This document shows, piece by piece, positions 1 to 5,172 of a stretch of DNA of 5,172 bases. The stretch is from Gemmatimonadota bacterium (lineage in GTDB: Bacteria; Gemmatimonadota; Gemmatimonadetes; Gemmatimonadales; GWC2-71-9), in the NCBI GenBank assembly GCA_004357415.1, contig SMVY01000070.1, positions 1-5,172 of the forward strand. The letters run 5' to 3'. The notes beneath the pieces are model-generated. The model worked only from the letters and a program-made list of their open reading frames with translations. It did no database searches and was not told where the DNA came from. The first letter of the stretch is position 1. Each line of letters opens with the position of its first letter. Position numbers and translations under genes: made by a program.

Positions 1-752
1 CAGTCACCGGCACCCGAGACGTCCGCTGGCGCAACGTCATCATCCACGAAGTGGCCCACCAGTGGTTCGGCAACGCGGTTACGGAGTACGATTGGGACGA
101 TGTGTGGTTGAGCGAGGGATTCGCCACCTACTTCACCCTGCTCTACATCGAGCACGCCTACGGTCGAGACGAGTTCGTCCACGGATTGGAACGGAGCCGG
201 GATCGCATCTTCCGGTTCTACGCCGACCGGCCCGACTACCGCATCGTGCACGACAACCTGACCGACATGAGCCAGGTGACCACGGGCATGATGTATCAGA
301 AGGGCGCCTGGACCCTGCATATGCTGCGCGGCGTCATCGGCACCGAAGCCTTCTGGGAGGGCATCCGGATCTACTACGGCCGGCATTTCAATAGCAACGC
401 CAATACCGACGACTTTCGACGGGCCATGGAGGAGGCTTCAGGCACCGATCTCGAGTGGTTCTTCCGGCAGTGGCTGTACCAGGGAGGCGTATTGGCGCTC
501 GACGGCGGGTGGGACTACGACGCCGACCGTGGCATAGTCACGGTCGATCTGACGCAGACGCAACCCGTCTATCGGTTCGCCATGCCGCTGGACATCGCCA
601 TCCATCCGGTGGAAGGCGCCCCGCGAGTGGAGCGGATTCAGATAGACGAGCAGCAGCACACGTTCGAGTTCGCCGTCGATGGTGAGCCTACGGCGGTGGT
701 GTTGGACCCCGGTCTCTGGGTGCTGATGGAGGCGTCGTTCGTCAGGCGATAA
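1..752 (+). CDS. M1 family zinc metallopeptidase (aminopeptidase N / LTA4H-like), C-terminal part, 5' truncated
   Basis: The reading frame is open from the left edge (first full codon at 3) to TAA at 750-752, giving 249 visible residues. The M1 zinc signature is complete: HEVAH at 45-59, then WFGNAVT, and 18 residues after the second His the third ligand Glu in WLSEGFATYF (codon 114-116), i.e. HExxH-x18-E. The motif MMYQKGAWTLHMLR carries the Tyr (codon 294-296) that in M1 enzymes stabilises the transition state. The enzyme should therefore hydrolyse peptides, typically removing N-terminal residues. The GAMEN substrate motif and any signal peptide would lie upstream, so specificity and location cannot be judged. 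After the helical catalytic part (ending near WLYQGG, about nt 490) only about 85 residues of beta-rich sequence follow, so the large helical C-terminal domain of PepN/ERAP-type enzymes is absent. The GTG at 51-53 is an internal Val codon inside the zinc motif, not a start. The gene converges with the kinase gene. Family assignment is secure; the exact subfamily is not. Confidence 0.95.
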   Translation, partial: VTGTRDVRWRNVIIHEVAHQWFGNAVTEYDWDDVWLSEGFATYFTLLYIEHAYGRDEFVHGLERSRDRIFRFYADRPDYRIVHDNLTDMSQVTTGMMYQKGAWTLHMLRGVIGTEAFWEGIRIYYGRHFNSNANTDDFRRAMEEASGTDLEWFFRQWLYQGGVLALDGGWDYDADRGIVTVDLTQTQPVYRFAMPLDIAIHPVEGAPRVERIQIDEQQHTFEFAVDGEPTAVVLDPGLWVLMEASFVRR

Positions 753-761
753 CTGCGGACC
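753..761. other. 9-bp convergent intergenic gap
   Basis: Only 9 bp separate the TAA of the plus-strand peptidase from the TGA of the minus-strand kinase. No hairpin fits in the gap, so any termination signal must lie inside the opposing coding sequence or be Rho-dependent. The two transcripts probably overlap at their 3' ends. Confidence 0.9.
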
Positions 762-3458
762 TCACTCGTCGGTCTGCCCCAACCGCTGTTCCAATTCGGC
801 GAACCAGTTTAGCACCATGGACAAGCGCAGCGGTTGTAGAGACGCATCCTGCTCGTCGTTCGGCACCACCGGCTTGACGACCACGAAATGTTCGCCGTCG
901 GGGTGCGGGTCGAGCCCGATGTTGAGGCCGACGTACTGCACTTCTTGGGACAGGATCCCGAAGTCATCCTCCGCCCGCACGCTGACCACCCAGACCGTGT
1001 CGGCATTCCGATAATAGAGACGTTTGCCGTCGGCGGCCCAGCGGGCGCCGATGCCCCCGGAGGTCGAGACCTTGAACGCCTCTCCCGGATCCGGGAAGGC
1101 CCGTACGAAGATCTCCGTCCGTCCCTCTTCACTGGACTCGTAAGCCGCCCAGCGGCCGTTGGGCGATATGTCCAGCGCCACTTCGGCCCAGTCGGCTCTC
1201 AGGTAGGCGGTACTTTCTTTGGTCGACAAGTCGAACAGCCACAGGTCCTGGGCATCGAGGGCCCCCGTGCCGTAGGCCAGATACCGGCCATCGACACTCA
1301 CGGACCAGGGAAGGGCAAAATCCATGACCGGCCGTGCCAGCAGCACCTCCGGTCCCTGGGTCAGGTCGAGTGACTGGCGATAGATGACGGTGCTATCGTG
1401 GGCCCTGGTCCCATAGATCACCGCCGAGCCGTCGTGCATCCAAATGGGGTTGTAGTGCCCACCGCCGCTGGCGATCAAATCCCGAGAACCGGTGACGCGG
1501 TCGTATACCCAAATGTCTCCCACATCCTGCTGCCACGTGAGGCGTTGACCATCGGGGCTCCAGCGGGGCACGCCGTAGTAGGCCCGCGTTGGCAACCGGA
1601 GCGAAACTTCGTGACCCCGCCCGTCCACTTCGACCAGCGTTCGCTGCGTCAAGGGCTTCATGTCTCCGGTCAGGTACAGAACGGTGCCATTATCCGCCAT
1701 GGCAAAGCGGGCGCCCCCGGTTCCGGAGTCGACCGTCACTTGATCGAGTACCGGAACCGGGGCGCCCATGATCTCACCTTTCTCGGGGTCGAACGGCACT
1801 GCGAATAGCGCCTGGCCGGGAGTGGCATACAGCAACCACCCGCGGTCGAGGAACCGTGCATCGCTGGCGTCGGACAGCAAGGTACGCGACACTCCGGATG
1901 CAAGATCCAACAGCCTGATTTCGTACCCGATCCGATCCGGTTTGATTTTGGTGAACAGTACGCTGCGACCGTTGGGCAGCATCCGGGGCCAGAAAACGCC
2001 GCTGATCTCGCCCGTTTCCAGGATACGCTCGGGATCACCGCCGTCCGGAGGCACTCGCCACAGGAGACCTCGGTCGGAGGCGAACACCATGGTGCCGTCC
2101 TGTCCCCAGTGAACTGAAGAGATCGGTGCCGCGTGCTTCACGATGGACGACGCCCGCCCCCCTCCAGCAGGGATTTGGCGGATCTCCTGGTCCGTCACGA
2201 AAGCGATCCACTCGCCATCAGGCGAAAAAACCGGTGAGTGTGATTGTCGCGTGTCGGGGATGGGTTCGAATTCGAGCTGATCGGAGCGACGGCGGAACAA
2301 CAGGCGCGGCCCGCCAGGACTCTGGCCGCTCAGCACCAGCAGTGACCCGTCGGGCGACACGGCGATGCCTCCCGGCTCGCTGATATTCCCCAGGTCCACG
2401 GCGAACCGGGTAACAGTATTGTCGCCGGAAGTACTGTTGGCCGGAGCGCCCGAGGCCATAGCCCACACCAGTGCCATGACCAGTACACCAACCAGGGCCA
2501 ACACCAGTTTCGAGCGCCCATCCGCCAGCCACGAGCCGAAGCCCGGCACCCGAGACCCACTGAAGACCTGGGCGGTCGAAAGGACGGAAGACTGATAACT
2601 GAAGGTCGAGTCCGCCAGCGCCTTGTGGAAGGCAGCAGCGGAGTGGAACCGGTCGGCCGGAAGCTTCTGCAGCGACTTCATGACCGCGCCAGAGACGTTG
2701 GGCGGTACCGAGCGGCGGACGTCGGAAATGGAACGCGGTTCCTCGGTCAGGATCCGCATGATCACGGCCTGCGCGGCGGCGCCGGTGTGTGGCGGGTCGC
2801 CGGTGAGCATCTCGTACAATACGCAGCCGAGCGAGTATACGTCCGACCGAGCGGTCAGGTCTTTCTCGGCGGTGGCCTGCTCGGGTGACATGTAGTGCGG
2901 CGTGCCCAGCGACAATCCCGTCTCCGTCATGCGACCGCCGCCGGCGGCACTCACCGCCAGGGCGATGCCGAAATCGGCCACTATGGGGCGGCCGTCGTGG
3001 AGCAGGATGTTCTCGGGCTTGATGTCACGGTGAATGACATCGTGGCGGTGGGCGTAGTCGAGCGCGTCTGCCACGTCTGACGCGATGGCGACCGCCTCCT
3101 CAACCCCGAGCTGCGTCTCGCGATCGAGTTTGTCGCGCAGGGTTTCGCCCTCGATGTACGGCATCACGTAGTACAGGAACTCATCTGTCCGCCCATCCGC
3201 CTGACGGCCCGACCGCCCGCTGTCAAATAGCGGCAGAATGTGCGGGTGCTGCAGGTTAGCCGTCGTCTTGATTTCCAGCAAGAACCGCTCGGCGCCGAGT
3301 ACGGCGGCAAGCTCCGGGCGGAGCACCTTGACCGCCACGTGACGGTCGTGCTTCCGATCGAGCGCCAGATAGACCGTCGCCATGCCGCCGGCACCGATCT
3401 CACGCTCGATGGTGTAGCGGTCGGCCAGAGCTGTGGTGAGGCGTTCGATATCTGTCAT
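762..3458 (-). CDS. Transmembrane Ser/Thr protein kinase (PknB/STPK type) with C-terminal PD40/TolB-like beta-propeller ectodomain
   Basis: This is a complete 898-residue protein. The N-terminal kinase domain (about residues 15-280) has every catalytic element: glycine loop GAGGMA (22-27), Lys44 in VAVK, helix-C Glu62, HRDIKPEN (143-150) with catalytic Asp145, DFG (162-164), GTPHYMSPE (185-193) and Asp206. It should be an active RD-type kinase that phosphorylates Ser/Thr in the cytoplasm. Thr178 and Thr180 form a TxT in the activation loop, matching in position the autophosphorylation sites of mycobacterial PknB. A Ser-rich linker (about 283-315) leads to one membrane helix (about 317-334). 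Residues 355-865 contain about twelve PD40-like repeats (for example SPDG at 368, 412 and 634), replacing the PASTA domains of Gram-positive homologues and presumably facing the periplasm as a sensor. The ATG is secure: an in-frame TGA lies 15 codons upstream (3501-3503) with no other start between. No Shine-Dalgarno is visible because a heptamer repeat runs to within 3 nt of the ATG. The ligand and the substrates are unknown. Confidence 0.96.
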   Translation of the reverse strand: MTDIERLTTALADRYTIEREIGAGGMATVYLALDRKHDRHVAVKVLRPELAAVLGAERFLLEIKTTANLQHPHILPLFDSGRSGRQADGRTDEFLYYVMPYIEGETLRDKLDRETQLGVEEAVAIASDVADALDYAHRHDVIHRDIKPENILLHDGRPIVADFGIALAVSAAGGGRMTETGLSLGTPHYMSPEQATAEKDLTARSDVYSLGCVLYEMLTGDPPHTGAAAQAVIMRILTEEPRSISDVRRSVPPNVSGAVMKSLQKLPADRFHSAAAFHKALADSTFSYQSSVLSTAQVFSGSRVPGFGSWLADGRSKLVLALVGVLVMALVWAMASGAPANSTSGDNTVTRFAVDLGNISEPGGIAVSPDGSLLVLSGQSPGGPRLLFRRRSDQLEFEPIPDTRQSHSPVFSPDGEWIAFVTDQEIRQIPAGGGRASSIVKHAAPISSVHWGQDGTMVFASDRGLLWRVPPDGGDPERILETGEISGVFWPRMLPNGRSVLFTKIKPDRIGYEIRLLDLASGVSRTLLSDASDARFLDRGWLLYATPGQALFAVPFDPEKGEIMGAPVPVLDQVTVDSGTGGARFAMADNGTVLYLTGDMKPLTQRTLVEVDGRGHEVSLRLPTRAYYGVPRWSPDGQRLTWQQDVGDIWVYDRVTGSRDLIASGGGHYNPIWMHDGSAVIYGTRAHDSTVIYRQSLDLTQGPEVLLARPVMDFALPWSVSVDGRYLAYGTGALDAQDLWLFDLSTKESTAYLRADWAEVALDISPNGRWAAYESSEEGRTEIFVRAFPDPGEAFKVSTSGGIGARWAADGKRLYYRNADTVWVVSVRAEDDFGILSQEVQYVGLNIGLDPHPDGEHFVVVKPVVPNDEQDASLQPLRLSMVLNWFAELEQRLGQTDE

Positions 3459-3461
3459 GGC

Positions 3462-3524
3462 ACTGCAGACGGTGGACGGTGGACAGTGGAAAGACGGCTT
3501 TCAGCTGACGGCTGATGGCTGATA
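3462..3524. repeat. Tandem heptamer repeat tract, two families in one 7-bp register
   Basis: Nine consecutive 7-bp units run from 3462 to 3524. Read on the minus strand toward the kinase start they are TATCAGC, CATCAGC, CGTCAGC, TGAAAGC, CGTCTTT, CCACTGT, CCACCGT, CCACCGT and CTGCAGT. The first three or four follow YRTCAGC and the sixth to eighth follow CCACYGT. The fifth and ninth units are degenerate. The two families share one uninterrupted phase. The tract ends 3 nt before the kinase ATG and so occupies the place of a ribosome binding site. It resembles short tandem heptamer repeats found between genes in many bacterial genomes; function is unknown. Confidence 0.8.
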
Positions 3525-3537
3525 GCACATGGCTATC
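3521..3537. repeat. Small inverted repeat at the outer end of the heptamer tract
   Basis: GATAGC (3521-3526) and its reverse complement GCTATC (3532-3537) flank a 5-nt spacer. The left arm uses the last heptamer unit. In the kinase leader RNA this could form a 6-bp stem. It may be a boundary of the repeat element; it is short enough to be chance. Confidence 0.4.
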
Positions 3538-3577
3538 GAGGACCCCGCTGCCAGGCTTCTTTCGTAAAGACGGATGT

Positions 3578-3606
3578 ACCATACGGCATAACGGTTCGCG
3601 TGGCCA
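3578..3606 (-). promoter_or_regulatory. Weak sigma-70-like promoter candidate for the kinase gene
   Basis: On the minus strand TGGCCA (3606-3601, 4 of 6 to TTGACA) and TATGGT (3583-3578, 4 of 6 to TATAAT) are separated by exactly 17 nt. Transcription would start near 3571 and give a leader of roughly 110 nt that contains the heptamer tract. The matches are modest and the phylum's promoter consensus is not well known to me, so this is only a candidate. Confidence 0.25.
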
Positions 3607-3648
3607 GAGGGCAGCACACACTCCCATGCACGGGGGTGGGCACGAGAG

Positions 3649-3674
3649 AGGGCGCCCCCTGGTGGAGGCGCCCT
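3649..3674 (-). terminator. GC-rich hairpin after the lipoprotein gene, probable terminator
   Basis: AGGGCGCC (3649-3656) and GGCGCCCT (3667-3674) form a perfect 8-bp stem around a 10-nt loop. It starts 26 nt beyond the lipoprotein stop codon (3701-3703) in the direction of transcription. No T-tract follows on the minus strand (CTCTCG), so it is not a classical intrinsic terminator. It may still stop polymerase or protect the 3' end of the message. Confidence 0.5.
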
Positions 3675-3700
3675 TGGTGAGACGAGGTCAGTCCCGGGAG

Positions 3701-4495
3701 CTAACGGGAACGCCGCCGCACATGCCGCCCGCCATCCATCCGCTGAGACAAATCGAGCGTGAACGTCTCGTCGCCGACGGTGACGGTCACCTCGCTGCCG
3801 CCGTTGAACTCGATGGTGACCTCCAGCTCTCTGGTGCGGATGTCGTCGCCGTTGGTCCGCGTCATGGAAACCAACCGAGTGATCGTTCCCGATAGCGGCC
3901 AGGTATCGTCGGTCCGGGGAAAGGGAATCACCACATCCGTGACGGTCCCCGAGGTGGTCACATCGTACGTGCGGCTCAGGCCGTCTTCGGTGTGCCGGCT
4001 ACGAGACAGCGTGCCCGCACTGGTCCCGTTCCATGCCACCGTGCCGGTACCGTCCTGCAGACCCGTTACCGTCAAGTTCCGGGTGCGGTCGACGCTGGCG
4101 CTCCAGCCATCCCTGCCGCGTTCACCCATCAGGGAGATCACGTATTCGATACTCGCCGTGGTGGCCCCGGCGTAGGCGCCCTGGGCGGCGCCGTATGCAT
4201 CGCGATAGATGATCGTACGGGTGTAGTCGATGCCGTCCCGTTGGATGGGATCACACAGGAACACATCCTGGGTCTGGGGGCAATCGGGCCGCCCGGCGAT
4301 CAACCCCGGGAATATGATCCCGCGAAGCCCCAGGCCCGGGCCGTGCATCATCTCCAGATCTTCCAGGCCTCCGTCGGCGGCGATGATCGCCGCGTCGAAT
4401 GCGGTTGGATCGCCGCTCGACGGGCTACTCGACTCGCATCCTGCCACGGCGATACCCACCGCCACTGCCATCACCGAAAGGTACTGTCCCCGCAT
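3701..4495 (-). CDS. Predicted lipoprotein of unknown function
   Basis: The gene encodes 264 residues. It opens with a short lipoprotein signal: MRGQYLS, a hydrophobic core (about 6-19) and the lipobox VAGC with Cys20 as the lipidation site. The first mature residues are Glu then Ser, with no Asp at +2, so retention in the inner membrane is not indicated and outer-membrane sorting is plausible. A flexible Ser/Pro/Gly stretch follows to about residue 30. Cys72 and Cys81 bracket a 10-residue loop and could form a disulfide. From about residue 90 to 250 the chain is rich in Thr, Val and Gly with alternating patterns, such as EVTVTVGDETFTLDL near the end, which suggests a mostly beta fold. The tail is basic (HVRRRSR). 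I recognise no catalytic motif or named family. The ATG is supported by the GAGGT ribosome binding site 5 nt upstream. The gene appears to be its own transcription unit. It is real coding sequence, but its role is unassigned. Confidence 0.87.
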   Translation of the reverse strand: MRGQYLSVMAVAVGIAVAGCESSSPSSGDPTAFDAAIIAADGGLEDLEMMHGPGLGLRGIIFPGLIAGRPDCPQTQDVFLCDPIQRDGIDYTRTIIYRDAYGAAQGAYAGATTASIEYVISLMGERGRDGWSASVDRTRNLTVTGLQDGTGTVAWNGTSAGTLSRSRHTEDGLSRTYDVTTSGTVTDVVIPFPRTDDTWPLSGTITRLVSMTRTNGDDIRTRELEVTIEFNGGSEVTVTVGDETFTLDLSQRMDGGRHVRRRSR

Positions 4496-4500
4496 GTGCT

Positions 4501-4505
4501 ACCTC
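4501..4505 (-). promoter_or_regulatory. Ribosome binding site of the lipoprotein gene
   Basis: GAGGT on the minus strand lies 5 nt before the ATG at 4495-4493. It fixes the start and contrasts with the kinase gene, which has no such site. Confidence 0.75.
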
Positions 4506-4528
4506 GCTTTTGTCGGTTTCCAGGGTAA

Positions 4529-4545
4529 GTGTGAGAGACTCACAC
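4529..4545. promoter_or_regulatory. 17-bp perfect palindrome in front of the lipoprotein gene, operator candidate
   Basis: GTGTGAG-AGA-CTCACAC has perfect 7-bp arms around a 3-bp centre. It lies 34-50 nt upstream of the lipoprotein ATG and would cover the start of transcription of the promoter candidate at 4547-4575. Odd-spaced palindromes of this size are typical of sites bound by dimeric regulators. It could equally be a small hairpin in the leader RNA. The 8-mer GTGTGAGA recurs at 4594-4601. Confidence 0.45.
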
Positions 4546-4546
4546 A

Positions 4547-4575
4547 ATAAGACGGCCGTCCGGCTCTGGCGTTAA
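4547..4575 (-). promoter_or_regulatory. Weak sigma-70-like promoter candidate for the lipoprotein gene
   Basis: On the minus strand TTAACG (4575-4570, 4 of 6) and TCTTAT (4552-4547, 4 of 6) are 17 nt apart. Transcription would begin near 4540, inside the palindrome at 4529-4545. The -35 box would sit in the loop of the hairpin at 4550-4591, so terminator and promoter would overlap. Both boxes are imperfect. Confidence 0.25.
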
Positions 4576-4591
4576 GCCGTGGCGGCCGTCT
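4550..4591 (-). terminator. Strong two-part hairpin, probable pilT terminator
   Basis: AGACGGCCG (4550-4558) pairs with CGGCCGTCT (4583-4591). An inner stem of CGGCT (4561-4565) with AGCCG (4575-4579) closes a 9-nt loop, with a few mismatched or wobble positions between the two stems. On the minus strand, downstream of pilT, the stem is followed by TATTGT, a weak T-rich run. This fits an intrinsic terminator for pilT better than anything else in the spacer. The left arm also contains the 10-bp self-complementary GACGGCCGTC (4551-4560). Confidence 0.5.
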
Positions 4592-4603
4592 CAGTGTGAG
4601 ACG
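4587..4603. promoter_or_regulatory. Second 17-bp palindrome, operator candidate
   Basis: CGTCTCA-GTG-TGAGACG has perfect 7-bp arms around a 3-bp centre, the same geometry as the palindrome at 4529-4545. The two centres are 58 bp apart. It overlaps the outer arm of the hairpin at 4550-4591 and lies just upstream of the candidate -35 box. It may be a paired regulator site, or an alternative RNA fold that competes with the terminator stem. Confidence 0.35.
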
Positions 4604-4633
4604 CCTGACTCGCCGAAAGCCACACTTTGGGGA

Positions 4634-4655
4634 GGAGCCAGGAGCTTCTGGCTCC
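4634..4655 (-). terminator. Hairpin just after the pilT stop, possible terminator or repeat remnant
   Basis: GGAGCCAG (4634-4641) and CTGGCTCC (4648-4655) form a perfect 8-bp stem with a 6-nt loop, starting 12 nt after the pilT stop. No T-tract follows on the minus strand (TCCCC). Neighbouring GGGAGCT and GGGAGCC units on the minus strand are 7 bp apart, so this may be a remnant of a heptamer repeat like the one at 3462-3524. Confidence 0.4.
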
Positions 4656-4667
4656 CAGCTCCCGAGG

Positions 4668-5172
4668 TTAACGCAGCAGCGCCGCCACGTTGATGCCGTG
4701 GGACTGAAGTTGCTGCTCGAACCCGGCCTTGTCCACCGACTTCATGTAGGCCTCCTTGGGCTCGACCACCTTGCGTTTGACGAGATCGAACAGCGAGTCG
4801 TTGAGCGTTATCATCCCCGCCTTGCGGCTGGTCTGGATGATGGACGGAATCTGGTACGTCTTCGATTCGCGGATGAGATTGCTGATGGCCGTATTGGTCA
4901 ACAGGATCTCGCGTGCCGCCACGCGGCCGCCGCCGACCTTCTTGCACAGCGTCTGGGCAATGACGCCCCGCAGCGATTCCGACAGCATGACCCGGATCTG
5001 AGCCTGCCGGTCGGCGGGGAACTGGTCGATAATGCGGTCGATGGTCGAGGCGGCGGTGGTGGTATGCAGCGTTCCGAACACCAAGTGGCCTGTTTCGGCC
5101 GTCTCGATGGCAATGGCCGCGGTCTCCAGGTCCCGCAACTCGCCGATCAACACGATATCGGGATCCTCGCGC
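4668..5172 (-). CDS. pilT: PilT-type type IV pilus retraction ATPase, C-terminal part, 5' truncated
   Basis: The frame is open from the right edge (first full codon 5171-5169) to TAA at 4670-4668, giving 167 residues, perhaps half of a usual PilT. It begins REDPDIV, followed by the Walker B region LIGELRD. The His box GTLHTTTAASTIDRIIDQFP follows at visible residues 33-52. GGGRVAAREIL and then AISNLIRE (95-102) match the PilT C-terminal region that is important for retraction. PilT is a cytoplasmic hexameric secretion-type ATPase at the base of the type IV pilus; it depolymerises pilin and so drives twitching motility and DNA uptake. Walker A and the N-terminal PAS-like domain would lie outside the window. 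The motif AISNLIRE has Ser (codon 4883-4881) where well-studied PilTs have Arg (AIRNLIRE). Together with a tail ending NVAALLR, this could indicate a PilT paralogue rather than the main motor. The GTG at 5153-5151 is an internal Val codon. The PilT/PilU family is secure; the exact paralogue is not. Confidence 0.93.
   Translation of the reverse strand, partial: REDPDIVLIGELRDLETAAIAIETAETGHLVFGTLHTTTAASTIDRIIDQFPADRQAQIRVMLSESLRGVIAQTLCKKVGGGRVAAREILLTNTAISNLIRESKTYQIPSIIQTSRKAGMITLNDSLFDLVKRKVVEPKEAYMKSVDKAGFEQQLQSHGINVAALLR

Noticed and set aside
51..53. GTG as a start codon for a 233-residue peptidase
   Set aside because: It falls inside the HEVAH zinc motif; the frame continues open to the left edge with the first His and the Glu just upstream, so the gene is cut by the window.
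888..1808. Long open plus-strand frames (888-1373 and 1398-1808) opposite the kinase gene
   Set aside because: They lie antisense to a confidently identified coding sequence. Their translations show no domain or plausible composition, and open mirror frames are expected in GC-rich genes.
3462..3524. CRISPR array
   Set aside because: The repeats are 7 bp long, directly adjacent and without spacers.
3515..3895. A 126-codon plus-strand frame starting in the kinase-lipoprotein spacer
   Set aside because: It begins next to the repeat tract, runs into the antisense of the lipoprotein gene, has no ribosome binding site and gives a low-complexity translation without known motifs.
3992..4528. A 178-codon plus-strand frame opposite the lipoprotein gene
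   Set aside because: The minus-strand gene has a lipobox and ribosome binding site; the plus-strand frame has neither a ribosome binding site nor a recognisable motif.
5151..5153. GTG as a start codon for a 161-residue pilus protein
   Set aside because: The frame continues to the right edge and encodes the conserved REDPDI just before it.
1..5172. A novel multi-gene defence, toxin or biosynthetic system
   Set aside because: The four genes belong to separate housekeeping or accessory families, are divided by terminator-like hairpins or face each other, and show no shared operon, effector or immunity pairing, or mobile-element border.

Overview
The window looks like ordinary chromosome of a GC-rich, Gram-negative-type soil or sediment bacterium, most likely Gemmatimonadota. 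The main evidence is the kinase. Its N-terminus, its LQHPHILPLFDSG stretch and its fusion of a Ser/Thr kinase, one membrane helix and PD40 propeller repeats are a style I associate with that phylum. The phylum call is inference from memory, not from a search; Acidobacteriota is the main alternative. No mobile element, CRISPR array, tRNA, rRNA or obvious foreign segment is visible.

Layout: (1) 1-752, plus strand, the C-terminal part of an M1 zinc metallopeptidase, cut by the left edge but with its zinc site and catalytic tyrosine intact. (2) 762-3458, minus strand, an intact transmembrane Ser/Thr kinase with an extracytoplasmic propeller region. It converges on the peptidase with 9 bp between the stop codons. 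(3) 3459-3700, a 242-bp spacer holding a run of in-phase 7-bp repeats that touches the kinase start, a small dyad, a weak promoter candidate and a GC-rich hairpin after the next gene. (4) 3701-4495, minus strand, a lipoprotein of unknown function with a clear lipobox and a good ribosome binding site. (5) 4496-4667, a 172-bp spacer dense in dyads: two 17-bp perfect palindromes flanking a strong hairpin, plus a second hairpin next to the pilT stop. (6) 4668-5172, minus strand, the C-terminal part of a PilT-type pilus retraction ATPase, cut by the right edge.

The three minus-strand genes point the same way, but spacers of 172 and 242 bp with hairpins suggest separate transcripts rather than one operon. 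There is no sequence-based reason to join peptidase, kinase, lipoprotein and pilus motor in one pathway. The features most worth a second look are non-coding: the heptamer tract that occupies the kinase translation-initiation region, and the symmetric elements in front of the lipoprotein gene. In the proteins, the kinase ectodomain shows twelve regularly spaced repeats that fit two six-bladed propellers. I found no convincing sign of a new multi-gene system.
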